Of a DNA stretch of 36,775 nucleotides, positions 9,301 to 16,086 are shown one piece after another. Where the stretch lies: NCBI GenBank assembly GCA_900540305.1, contig UQFL01000014.1:1-36775 (forward strand), in the 5' to 3' direction. Every line of letters starts with the position of its first letter. Positions within the stretch are counted from its first letter, which is position 1. Below the pieces are notes generated by a model. It did no database searches and was not told the DNA's origin. It saw only the letters and a list, made by a program, of their open reading frames with translations. Position numbers and translations under genes: made by a program. This stretch comes from an uncultured Oscillospiraceae bacterium (lineage in GTDB: Bacteria; Bacillota; Clostridia; Oscillospirales; Acutalibacteraceae).

Positions 9301-10146
9301 CTGTCACACGGTACGGATGTATGGCTCGGAAACGCACAGGAGCTTATCCATAACGGTATATGCTCAATTTCCGAGGTTATCGGATGCCGTGACGGTATTA
9401 TGACATATCTTATCCATAAAGCAGAGGATTACGAGAAAAGAACGGGTAAGGAATCACCGCTTACCAAGAAAGACTGCTTTAAGATTATGGAATATACCCG
9501 TAAAGGTAAAGCGCCGAAAGAGCTTCCGCCTTATGAGGATAAAATGAAAGAAATAGGCGTGGAGCAGTGGTATATAGATTCCTGCTATAAGATTAAATAC
9601 ATGTTCCCCAAGGCTCACGCCGCCGCTTATGTTATTGCGGCTTTGCGACTTGGCTGGTATAAAATTTATTATCCTGTAGAGTATTACAGCGCATTCTTCA
9701 CCGTTCGAGGCGGAGACCTTGACGCCGTTGCGGCAGTTGCCGGCAAGGAAGCTGTAAAGAGAAGAATGACAGAGATTAAACAGCATAAAGAAAATGGCAC
9801 AATAACCGCCAAAGAAAGCGATACATATGTTATTCTTCAGATAGTTATTGAAATGCTCAGCAGAGGAATTGAATTTCTCCCCGTGGATTTGTATAAATCC
9901 GACTGGCGTGTTTATAAAATTGAAGACGGAAAAATCAGACTTCCTTTCTCGGCAATAGACGGAATAGGTGAAAACGCTGCAAAGCAGATTGCCGCTGCAG
10001 TAAATGACGGCGCAGGCGATTTCATTTCGTGTGACGACCTTATGGCAAGGGCTCATATCGGACAGAGCGTTGTTGATTCTCTCAAACAGTGCGGCGCGCT
10101 CGGCAATTTGCCTGACAGTAATCAGATTTCTTTGTTTGGTTTTTAA
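6328..10146 (+). CDS. polC: DNA polymerase III alpha subunit PolC, lacking the DEDD exonuclease domain
   Basis: Main replicative polymerase of low-GC Gram-positives. Order seen: N-terminal domain (1-220), OB fold (about 225-310), PHP domain (325-560), polymerase core with PDIDLNFSG (Asp780, Asp782) and third Asp906, a four-Cys zinc region (CPNC, CPDC), and a C-terminal clamp motif QISLF. B. subtilis PolC has about 1437 residues because a 3'-5' exonuclease is inserted in the PHP domain between the GLE motif and the next histidine. Here only 24 residues separate Glu387 from His411, and no DxE exonuclease motif is present, giving 1272 residues. The nine PHP metal ligands all appear present: His328, His330, Asp337, His362, Glu387, His411, Cys461, Asp553 and His555. 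PHP-based proofreading is an inference. The start overlaps the ispG stop. Confidence 0.96.
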   Translation: MNLFQDYFSDYVDNFQLTTLAAGRIERFVVRKDSRELFIVLSLDELVDYSVFESAQTTIAGRMNLKKVTIKPRYTGELYENSYFPSIVKFVKKKNPAANGFFDGADVELEKGNLTVSLKKGGVEILQNQKVGDDIEAVIFDLFGIDCKVSFVSTEKYDIEKEVRKAYAQLAAQKAEEKEHNEAEENKNITHTLLDGLPIYIDTKRNIFGKNVKEKPKPISEVKSDDGFVTVWGDLLKYEAKETKRGGNKIFSFDITDYTSSITVKMFDSNAVIDSVIEKMEKAKTLLISGTYQFDNFANEYVLRPVGMATVLKAEKEDTAPEKRVELHLHTSLSTMDGISSPTSLVQRAAKWGHKAIAVTDHGVVQALPEANGAAKRAGIKLICGMEGYLVNDEKYPDFMNMKLKDFKRYHIIFLIKNLEGRKVLYKHISASNIKYYKSRPLIPKSALMEHRNGIIIGSACEQGEVYQAILNGADDDELDKIASFYDYLEIQPNGNNEFMLRTGSEEYFVNKKGEEKKNVYWRVNTEEDLININKRIIASADRLGKMTVATGDVHFLDEKDAKFRAIIMASKGFDDADNQAPLYFKTTNEMLEDFAWAGDRAKEFVIYNPNAIADMIDDDVVPIPPGTFQPHIDGAEEELTETCWKNAKEKYGDPVPDEVGPRLQKELDSIIKHGYAVLYVIAKRLVQNSEEHGYLVGSRGSVGSSLVAHLGGISEVNPLAPHYVCPNCKHSEFITDGSVGSGFDLPPKNCPDCGTPMDRDGHEIPFETFLGFDGDKEPDIDLNFSGDFQSQSHRFTEELFGKTHVFKAGTMATVADKTAYGYVKKYLEERGLKVSRAEEDRLTVGCTGIKRTTGQHPGGMVVVPSEYEVEDFTPVQYPSDDASKGTLTTHFDFKNALHDTLLKLDELGHDVPTLYKFLEDATGIPVMKVDICDPKLYQMITSTEPIGVTPEDIDCPTSTLSIPEMGTPFVIGMLVEAQPKTFSDLLQISGLSHGTDVWLGNAQELIHNGICSISEVIGCRDGIMTYLIHKAEDYEKRTGKESPLTKKDCFKIMEYTRKGKAPKELPPYEDKMKEIGVEQWYIDSCYKIKYMFPKAHAAAYVIAALRLGWYKIYYPVEYYSAFFTVRGGDLDAVAAVAGKEAVKRRMTEIKQHKENGTITAKESDTYVILQIVIEMLSRGIEFLPVDLYKSDWRVYKIEDGKIRLPFSAIDGIGENAAKQIAAAVNDGAGDFISCDDLMARAHIGQSVVDSLKQCGALGNLPDSNQISLFGF

Positions 10147-10153
10147 TTCTTAG

Positions 10154-10203
10154 TTGACAAAAACAGTTTAATATGGTAGCATATTAGCACATTAGCACGC
10201 TAA
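10154..10203 (+). promoter_or_regulatory. his operon promoter with phased TAGCA operator-like array
   Basis: TTGACA (10154-10159) and TAGCAT (10177-10182) are spaced by 17 bases, a good vegetative promoter. Overlapping and following the -10 box, TAGCA recurs at 10177, 10185 and 10193, exactly 8 bases apart, and the last copy forms the palindrome ttagc-ac-gctaa (10192-10203). Repeats at 8-bp phase over a -10 region fit a repressor binding in tandem. TrpR-family proteins bind this way, and a TrpR-like regulator of his genes (HisR/YerC) is known in Firmicutes; that link is inference. Confidence 0.7.
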
Positions 10204-10227
10204 AGTATAACAAAACGGAGAATAGAT

Positions 10228-11841
10228 ATGAAAAGATACTCAAAAATAACGCCGCAGGGCGCACGAGATTTCCTTTTTGAGGAAAGCGATGACAGAAAAA
10301 AGATAGAATCAACCCTTTCTGCGCTCTATAAGGAAAATTCATACCGCAAGGTAATAACCCCTGCAATCGAATATATTGATGTTTTTGAAAACGGCAATTC
10401 GGGCATGGAGTCGGATATTATGTATAAGCTGACGGATAATTACGGCAGAACAACCGTGCTCCGTCCCGATAATACAATGCCTATCGCAAGGCTTGTTGCA
10501 ACACGCCTTTCAAAAGAGGATTTTCCCGTAAGGCTTTATTATAATCAGAATATTTTTGTACGCAGCAAGTCTTATGCAGGCAATGCTGATGAAATTCCGC
10601 AAAGCGGTATTGAGCTTATCGGCGACGGTTCAAGAGAGGCTGACCTTGAAGTGCTTACAATGGCAATAGAAGCGCTTCGCCGTTCAAATCTTGCATCTTT
10701 TTCTTTTGAAATCGGTCACGCAGGATTTATCAATTCCGTTCTTGATTCAATGAATCTCACTTCTAATCAAAGGGCGGATATATGTGCGCTTATGGAGAGC
10801 AAAAACTATGCGGCTCTCGGCGATATGCTTGATGCTTTCGGTGATACTCCGCAAACAAGAGCGCTCCATCGCTTGCCCCGTCTTTTCGGCGGCATAGAGG
10901 TGCTTGAGGACGCTAAAAAGCTTTATTCCGATGAAAAATCTGACGCCGCTCTTGATTATCTCAAAACAGTTTTTGAAAAGCTTTGCGAGCTCGGTTTCGG
11001 CGATAATGTTATGATTGACCTTGGATTTGCCAACCGTTCAAATTATTATACGGGTGTTATCTTCAGAGGTTATGCTGAGGGCTCGGGAGTTACTATTCTT
11101 TCAGGCGGCCGTTATGACAATCTCATTTCCGAATTCGGAATGGACGCTCCTGCTATCGGATTTGCAGTTGATGTAAATGCGCTTTGCGATGTTATGCGCG
11201 AGGTTATCAATGTTGAGAGACCTATGAGAATTGCTCTTACAAAGGGCAGACTTGAAAAGTCATCAATTAAACTTTTCCAGAAAATGGGGCTCGATACAAC
11301 TGAGCTTGAAAATAAGGGCAGAAGGCTTATTCTCCCTGTTGATAAATATGAGGCGGTGCTTTCAAAAGCCCCCGATGTTATTACTTATGTTGAGCACGGC
11401 GTGTGCGACATAGGAATTGTCGGCAAAGACACTATCGTTGAACACGGCAGTGCTTTTTATGAGGTTATAGACCTAAATATCGGCAAGTGCCGTTTTGCGC
11501 TTGCCTGCCCTAAGGGAACTGATTTCTTTTCAGGATATAAAAGAAAAACCGTGGCTTCAAAATATCCAAAGGTTGCCAAAGAGTTTTTTAAATCCAAGGG
11601 TATGGATGTAGATATTATCAAAATTGAGGGCAGTGTTGAGCTTGCTCCTCTTCTCGGACTTGCGGACGGCATTGTGGATATTGTTGAAACAGGTTCAACC
11701 TTAAAGGAAAACGGGCTTGAAGTTGTTGAGGAGATTTTGCCGATTTCCGCAAGGGTTATTGTAAATATGGCTTCAATGAAGCTTCGCAAGGCAGAAATTG
11801 AAAGCTTTCTTTCTGATTTGGAACTTGCGAGTAAAGTGTAA
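10228..11841 (+). CDS. hisZG: Fused ATP phosphoribosyltransferase: HisZ regulatory + HisG catalytic
   Basis: First step of histidine synthesis: ATP + PRPP to phosphoribosyl-ATP. Residues 1 to about 328 are HisZ, a class II histidyl-tRNA-synthetase-like regulator (TPQGARDFLFEE, RPDNTMPIARL, GGRYDNLISEFG). Residues 333-537 are short-form HisG (RIALTKGRLE, EHGVCDIGIVGKD, and the PRPP loop DIVETGSTLKENGL). The two are normally separate proteins forming a hetero-octamer. Here the frame is continuous with no stop near the join at about 11215. The ATG follows a cggag ribosome site. It heads the his operon behind a clear promoter. An assembly error removing a stop is unlikely because both halves have full length and a smooth linker. 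Confidence 0.94.
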   Translation: MKRYSKITPQGARDFLFEESDDRKKIESTLSALYKENSYRKVITPAIEYIDVFENGNSGMESDIMYKLTDNYGRTTVLRPDNTMPIARLVATRLSKEDFPVRLYYNQNIFVRSKSYAGNADEIPQSGIELIGDGSREADLEVLTMAIEALRRSNLASFSFEIGHAGFINSVLDSMNLTSNQRADICALMESKNYAALGDMLDAFGDTPQTRALHRLPRLFGGIEVLEDAKKLYSDEKSDAALDYLKTVFEKLCELGFGDNVMIDLGFANRSNYYTGVIFRGYAEGSGVTILSGGRYDNLISEFGMDAPAIGFAVDVNALCDVMREVINVERPMRIALTKGRLEKSSIKLFQKMGLDTTELENKGRRLILPVDKYEAVLSKAPDVITYVEHGVCDIGIVGKDTIVEHGSAFYEVIDLNIGKCRFALACPKGTDFFSGYKRKTVASKYPKVAKEFFKSKGMDVDIIKIEGSVELAPLLGLADGIVDIVETGSTLKENGLEVVEEILPISARVIVNMASMKLRKAEIESFLSDLELASKV

Positions 11842-11855
11842 AAGAGGTTTAATAT

Positions 11856-13136
11856 ATGAAAATAACAAAGGCTAACGGAAAAACCGAATATGCCCTTATT
11901 GAAAGTCTTAAAAAGAGAAGCGGGGAGACTGACAGCAAAATTGTTGAAATCGTGTCCTCAATCATTCAGGGCGTTAAAGAGGGCGGCGACGAAGCCGTAA
12001 GAGAATATACAGTACGCTTTGACGGGAGCGTTCCCAAGAAAACCGTCATAACTAAGGAAGAACTTTCAGCTTATTATGATGAAGTTGACGAGGAGTTCAA
12101 AACCGCAATAACAAACGCAAAAAATAATATTTACGATTTTCATCTTCGTCAGGCTCAGCAGAGCTGGATGACTACTAATGAAAACGGCGTTATAATGGGG
12201 CAGAGAATAAGAGGTCTTGCTCGTGTCGGAATTTATGTTCCCGGCGGCACTGCGGCTTATCCAAGTTCAGTTCTTATGAACGCAGTTCCTGCAAAAATAG
12301 CAGGAGTTAAGGAAATTATTATGGTAACTCCGCCCGGAAAGGACGGAAACCCAAATCCATATATTATGGCCGCGGCGGCAGTTGCAGGCGTTGATAAGGT
12401 GTTCCTTTGCGGCGGTGCGCAGGCAGTAGCAGCTCTCGCTTACGGAACAGAAAAAATACCTAAGGTTGATAAAATCGTTGGGCCCGGCAATATCTTTGTT
12501 GCAACAGCTAAAAAGCTTCTTTACGGCGTTGTTGATATTGATATGGTTGCAGGACCGTCTGAAATTCTTATCGTAGCTGATAAAACGGCGAAGCCTGCAT
12601 TCCTTGCGGCTGACCTTATGAGCCAGGCAGAGCACGATAAAATGGCGTCTGCAATATTGCTCACAACTTCTGAAACCATTGCAAGGGCAACTGCTAAAGA
12701 GATTGAAAGACAGATTAAATATCTTGAGCGTCAGGAAATAATTGAGCGCTCTCTTGATGACTACGGCGAAATTATTGTCTGCGAAAATTTGAAGCAGGCC
12801 ATCAATTTTGCAAACGAGCTTGCTCCCGAGCATCTTGAACTTTGCGTTGAAGAACCGCTCAAATATGTAGGCATGATTGATAACGCAGGCTCTGTTTTCC
12901 TCGGAAACTGGTCTCCCGAACCACTCGGAGATTATTATGCAGGCCCCAACCATGTTCTTCCCACAAGCGGTACTGCAAGATTTTTCAGCCCGCTTTCTGT
13001 TGACAGCTTTATTAAAAAATCATCTTTTATTTACTATACAGAAGAAGAACTCAGAAAGGCAAAGGACGAAATTGTAACGCTTGCCGAAACAGAGGGGCTT
13101 ACCGCTCACGCTAACAGTATTAAGGTAAGATTTTGA
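11856..13136 (+). CDS. hisD: Histidinol dehydrogenase
   Basis: Oxidises L-histidinol to histidine in two NAD+-dependent steps, the last reactions of the pathway. The 426-residue length is standard. Family motifs seen: GVYVPGGTA-type segment (VGIYVPGGTAAYPSS), GGAQAVAALAYGT, VGPGNIFVATAKK, DMVAGPSEILI, the catalytic and metal-binding SQAEHD region, and the C-terminal NHVLPTSGTARF. ATG 11856 has agagg nine bases upstream. Its TGA overlaps the next gene's ATG by one base, so the inserted lipoprotein gene is likely co-translated. Confidence 0.97.
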   Translation: MKITKANGKTEYALIESLKKRSGETDSKIVEIVSSIIQGVKEGGDEAVREYTVRFDGSVPKKTVITKEELSAYYDEVDEEFKTAITNAKNNIYDFHLRQAQQSWMTTNENGVIMGQRIRGLARVGIYVPGGTAAYPSSVLMNAVPAKIAGVKEIIMVTPPGKDGNPNPYIMAAAAVAGVDKVFLCGGAQAVAALAYGTEKIPKVDKIVGPGNIFVATAKKLLYGVVDIDMVAGPSEILIVADKTAKPAFLAADLMSQAEHDKMASAILLTTSETIARATAKEIERQIKYLERQEIIERSLDDYGEIIVCENLKQAINFANELAPEHLELCVEEPLKYVGMIDNAGSVFLGNWSPEPLGDYYAGPNHVLPTSGTARFFSPLSVDSFIKKSSFIYYTEEELRKAKDEIVTLAETEGLTAHANSIKVRF

Positions 13137-14062
13137 TGCGCCCGTTAAAACGGATACTTTCATCTGTTGCCATAATATCAGCGGTAACGCTTTTACTTAC
13201 TTCTTGTTCACTTCCCGTTTCACTGCCTGAAAATATAGAAGAGAATACTGAGAAAACTCTCCAAAAAGCTGATGATGGCGAGATTTCGGTGCATTTTCTC
13301 GATGTCGGTCAGGGAGACTGCGAGTTTGTTCAGCTTCCTAATGGCGAAACGATTTTGATTGACGGCGGAGAAAGCGTTATGGGTGACAGGGTTGTTGAAA
13401 ATATAAGTGCAATAGGGTATGATGAAATAACATATCTTGTTGCAACCCATCCTCATTCAGACCATATCGGCGGCCTTTGCGCCGTGCTTGACGCTTTTGA
13501 AGTGCAAAATGTCTATATGCCGGATGCTTCGTCTGAATCTGATTATTACGGAAATTTTCTTCAAACGGTATATGACGAAAACTGCAAAGTTCTCAGAGCG
13601 AAAAGCGGAGTTAGTATTATTGACAGTGAAGATTTGAGCGTTTATTTTATCGCTCCCGTATCATCTTCTTACAGTGAAGAAAATAATTTTTCCGCCGTCC
13701 TCAGAATAGAGTACGGCGAAAACTCTTTTATGTTTATGGGTGATGCTGAAACACTTGTTGAAAATGAGCTTTCAGGCGATGTCAGCGCAGATGTAATAAA
13801 GGTGGGGCATCACGGTTCTTCAACATCGTCCTCGGAAAATTTTGTAAACAGGGTTGACGCGGATTTTGCCATTATCGAATGCGGCGAAAATTCTTACGGC
13901 CACCCGAACGGCGAAGTTGTTGAACGGTGGGAAAGTTCAGGCGCAGATGTTTACAGAACAGACGAATACGGAAATATAACTTTTGTCGGAAACGGAGAAA
14001 CGCTCGAAGTTATAACCGAATTTGATAATGCGCAGGATTATGAAACAGCAAATGCGGCTTAA
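13136..14062 (+). CDS. ComEC/Rec2-like metallo-beta-lactamase-fold lipoprotein
   Basis: A 308-residue predicted lipoprotein: basic N-terminus, hydrophobic run and lipobox LTSC with Cys24, so it should be anchored outside the membrane. From about residue 55 it has the MBL fold found at the C-terminus of ComEC: HFLDVGQGDCEFVQLP, ILIDGG, ATHPHSDHIGG (HxHxDH metal motif), GDAE, and VGHHGSSTSSS. Such stand-alone proteins are common in Clostridia; some homologues are annotated as competence-related hydrolases, and the substrate is unknown. It overlaps hisD by one base (TGATG) and is followed by hisB after 24 bases, so it sits inside the his operon. It has no recognised role in histidine synthesis. 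ATG 13136 is chosen over the in-frame TTG at 13133. Confidence 0.88.
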   Translation: MRPLKRILSSVAIISAVTLLLTSCSLPVSLPENIEENTEKTLQKADDGEISVHFLDVGQGDCEFVQLPNGETILIDGGESVMGDRVVENISAIGYDEITYLVATHPHSDHIGGLCAVLDAFEVQNVYMPDASSESDYYGNFLQTVYDENCKVLRAKSGVSIIDSEDLSVYFIAPVSSSYSEENNFSAVLRIEYGENSFMFMGDAETLVENELSGDVSADVIKVGHHGSSTSSSENFVNRVDADFAIIECGENSYGHPNGEVVERWESSGADVYRTDEYGNITFVGNGETLEVITEFDNAQDYETANAA

Positions 14063-14086
14063 AGCCGTTTTGAAAGGAATATTGAT

Positions 14087-14665
14087 ATGAGAAGTGCTGA
14101 AGTTAAAAGAAAAACAAAGGAAACCGATATTGAAATATCTCTCTGCCTTGACGGCGGCGAGGTAAAGGTTAATACGGGTATCGGCTTTTTTGATCATATG
14201 CTCACGGCGTTCGGCGTTCACGGCGGTTTCGGTCTTAATGTAAAAGTTAAGGGCGACCTTGAAGTTGATACGCACCACACTGTTGAGGATACGGGAATCG
14301 CCCTCGGAAGTGCGTTTAAAAAAGCGCTTGGCGATATGGGTTCTATCAACCGTTACGGTTCTTTTTATATTCCTATGGATGAAAGCCTTGCCTTTTGCTC
14401 TCTTGATATTTCAAACAGACCGTATCTTGTATTTAATGCTGATTTTAACGAGGAATTCTGCGGTGAATATGAAACCTGCTGTACGGAAGAATTTTTCCGT
14501 GCATTTGCAGTAAACGCAGGAATTACTCTTCACATAAATGTGCTTTACGGCAAAAATTCTCACCACGAGATTGAGGCTATATTCAAGGCGTTTGCCCACG
14601 CTATGAAAGCCGCTTGTGCCAAAACTCAGGGCGGCGTGCTTTCAACAAAGGGCACATTGATTTAA
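14087..14665 (+). CDS. hisB: Imidazoleglycerol-phosphate dehydratase
   Basis: Dehydrates imidazoleglycerol phosphate to imidazole acetol phosphate. At 192 residues it is the monofunctional dehydratase, without the fused phosphatase of enterobacteria. The manganese-binding histidine motifs are clear: GFFDHMLTAFGVHG, DTHHTVEDTGIALG and NSHHEIEAIFKAFAHA. ATG 14087 has gaaagga nine bases upstream. A short palindrome over the stop of the preceding gene (14055-14067) is followed by four Ts but is too small to count as a convincing terminator. The histidinol-phosphatase is not in the window. Confidence 0.97.
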   Translation: MRSAEVKRKTKETDIEISLCLDGGEVKVNTGIGFFDHMLTAFGVHGGFGLNVKVKGDLEVDTHHTVEDTGIALGSAFKKALGDMGSINRYGSFYIPMDESLAFCSLDISNRPYLVFNADFNEEFCGEYETCCTEEFFRAFAVNAGITLHINVLYGKNSHHEIEAIFKAFAHAMKAACAKTQGGVLSTKGTLI

Positions 14666-14683
14666 GTATTTATTAACCTACTT

Positions 14684-14710
14684 GTCCGCTTGTTTCGGCG
14701 GGCGGAAAGG
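14684..14710 (+). promoter_or_regulatory. Hairpin abutting the hisA ribosome-binding site
   Basis: gtccgc (14684-14689) can pair with gcgggc (14698-14703), with one G-U pair and an 8-base loop. The stem runs directly into the Shine-Dalgarno ggaaagg (14704-14710), nine bases before the hisA ATG. The arrangement and the sequence cgggcggaaagg are the same as in the frr leader. The pairing is seen; a regulatory role is inference. Confidence 0.45.
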
Positions 14711-14719
14711 CATTAGTTT

Positions 14720-15442
14720 ATGATTATTTTTCCCGCAATAGATATAATGGGCGGAAAACCCGTGCGCCTCTATAAAGGCGAATTTTCAACAGCTTCAAAG
14801 GTTGCAGAGGACGCTCTCCAAACTGCTCACAGCTTTGCGCTTGACGGTGCAAAGTGGATACATATGGTAGACCTTGACGGCTCTCTAAAGAAAGAAAGAG
14901 TAAATTCAGATATATTCCTTGCCGTAGCCAAGGAAACAGGGCTTAAAGTAGAACTCGGCGGCGGAATAAGAACTATGAACGATATTGATTTTTATATCAA
15001 TAACGATATTTCCAGGGTAATACTCGGTTCTGTCGCACTCAAAAATCCATCTCTTGTTGAAGAGGCGGTTAAGGAATTCGGCGAGAAAATCGCTGTCGGA
15101 ATAGACGCTTCAAACGGCTATGTTGCAACAGAGGGCTGGACAGAAAAGTCCGATGTATACTTTACTGAACTTGCCCGCCGTATGGAAGATAAGGGCGTAA
15201 AAACCATCATTTTCACCGATATTTCAAAGGACGGCACTTTGAGCGGACCGAATATTTCACAGCTTTGTGAAATCAACGATGCAGTTTCTTGTGATATAAT
15301 TGCTTCGGGCGGCGTTACTGATATAAATGATATTAAAAATCTGAAAAAAGAGGGGCTTTACGGCGCAATTTGCGGCAAAAGCCTTTACAGCGGCACGCTG
15401 AATCTTAAAGAAGCTATTGAGGTATGCAAAGATGAATCTTGA
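14720..15442 (+). CDS. hisA: ProFAR isomerase HisA
   Basis: Isomerises ProFAR to PRFAR in histidine synthesis. The 240-residue TIM barrel has FPAIDIMGGKPVRLYKGEF with the first catalytic Asp in strand 1, the phosphate-binding ELGGGIR, VILGSVALKNP, VGIDASNG, and the C-terminal half FTDISKDGTLSGPN (second catalytic Asp) and IIASGGVTDINDI. Length is normal. It comes after hisB and overlaps hisI by 11 bases. The glutamine amidotransferase hisH and cyclase hisF, which usually flank hisA, are not here, so the next enzyme must be encoded elsewhere. Confidence 0.96.
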   Translation: MIIFPAIDIMGGKPVRLYKGEFSTASKVAEDALQTAHSFALDGAKWIHMVDLDGSLKKERVNSDIFLAVAKETGLKVELGGGIRTMNDIDFYINNDISRVILGSVALKNPSLVEEAVKEFGEKIAVGIDASNGYVATEGWTEKSDVYFTELARRMEDKGVKTIIFTDISKDGTLSGPNISQLCEINDAVSCDIIASGGVTDINDIKNLKKEGLYGAICGKSLYSGTLNLKEAIEVCKDES

Positions 15443-15761
15443 TAAATATTTTGTAAAGTCTGATTTGATTCCCGCCGTTGTACAGGAAGATTCAACAGGC
15501 GAAGTGCTTATGCTTGCCTATATGAACAGGGAATCTCTTCAAAAAACTCTTGAAACAGGTTATACTTGGTTTTGGTCAAGAAGCAGGCAGAAACTTTGGA
15601 ATAAGGGCGCAACAAGCGGCCATCTTCAAAAAATAGTTTCCATTTACGGCGATTGTGACGATGATACGCTTCTAATCAAAGTTGTTCAGACGGGTGCGGC
15701 GTGCCATACGGGCAATCACAGCTGTTTTTTCAATAAAATAAAAGAATTTCAGGGTGAATAA
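15432..15761 (+). CDS. hisI: Phosphoribosyl-AMP cyclohydrolase HisI
   Basis: Opens the adenine ring of PR-AMP. The 109-residue monofunctional protein has the full metal set: GDCDDD with Asp74, Cys75, Asp76 and Asp78, plus the zinc cysteines Cys91 and Cys98 in ACHTGNHSC. It also has the family's MLAYMNRESL and WSRSRQKLWNKGATSG segments. ATG 15432 lies inside the end of hisA, with gagg nine bases upstream, so translation is likely coupled; the longer frame from TTG 15417 lacks its own ribosome site. Confidence 0.96.
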   Translation: MNLDKYFVKSDLIPAVVQEDSTGEVLMLAYMNRESLQKTLETGYTWFWSRSRQKLWNKGATSGHLQKIVSIYGDCDDDTLLIKVVQTGAACHTGNHSCFFNKIKEFQGE

Positions 15762-15762
15762 A

Positions 15763-16086
15763 ATGGATTTAATCAAAAACGAATATGATGTTATAATAGA
15801 CAGAAAAAACGAAAAGGCAGAGGGCTCTTACACTGCTTATCTTTTTGAGCAGGGTATAGACAAGATACTTAAAAAAGTAGGCGAGGAGTGCACAGAGACA
15901 GTTATCGCCGCTAAAAACAACGATAATGAGGAGACCGTTTACGAAATAACGGATCTCATTTACCATATACTTGTTATGATGGCTTATCAGGGAATCACCC
16001 CCGAGGACATCGAAAAAGAACTTGAAAAAAGAGCCGCTAAAAGAGGCAATCTCAAAAAATTTCACCAGGTAGATAAAAATTCATAA
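15763..16086 (+). CDS. hisE: Phosphoribosyl-ATP pyrophosphatase HisE
   Basis: Hydrolyses PR-ATP to PR-AMP, the second histidine step. The 107-residue helical protein belongs to the MazG-like all-alpha NTP pyrophosphatase group: GSYTAYLFEQG, KKVGEECTETVIAAKN with the acidic metal-binding helix, and EITDLIYHILVMMA. In many bacteria hisI and hisE are fused; here they are separate with a one-base gap. ATG 15763 follows agggtg, which overlaps the hisI stop region. Its TAA overlaps the recJ ATG (TAATG). Confidence 0.96.
   Translation: MDLIKNEYDVIIDRKNEKAEGSYTAYLFEQGIDKILKKVGEECTETVIAAKNNDNEETVYEITDLIYHILVMMAYQGITPEDIEKELEKRAAKRGNLKKFHQVDKNS

Noticed and set aside
9454..10056. 200-codon open frame antisense to the end of polC
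   Set aside because: Lies wholly in the conserved polymerase C-terminus; no start signals and no recognisable protein features.
12267..12953. 228-codon open frame antisense to hisD
   Set aside because: Shadow of a complete hisD gene; no promoter or ribosome site and unlikely protein composition.
14055..14071. Terminator between the MBL lipoprotein gene and hisB
   Set aside because: Only a 5-bp stem with a 3-base loop and four Ts; too weak, and it overlaps the stop codon inside a tight operon.
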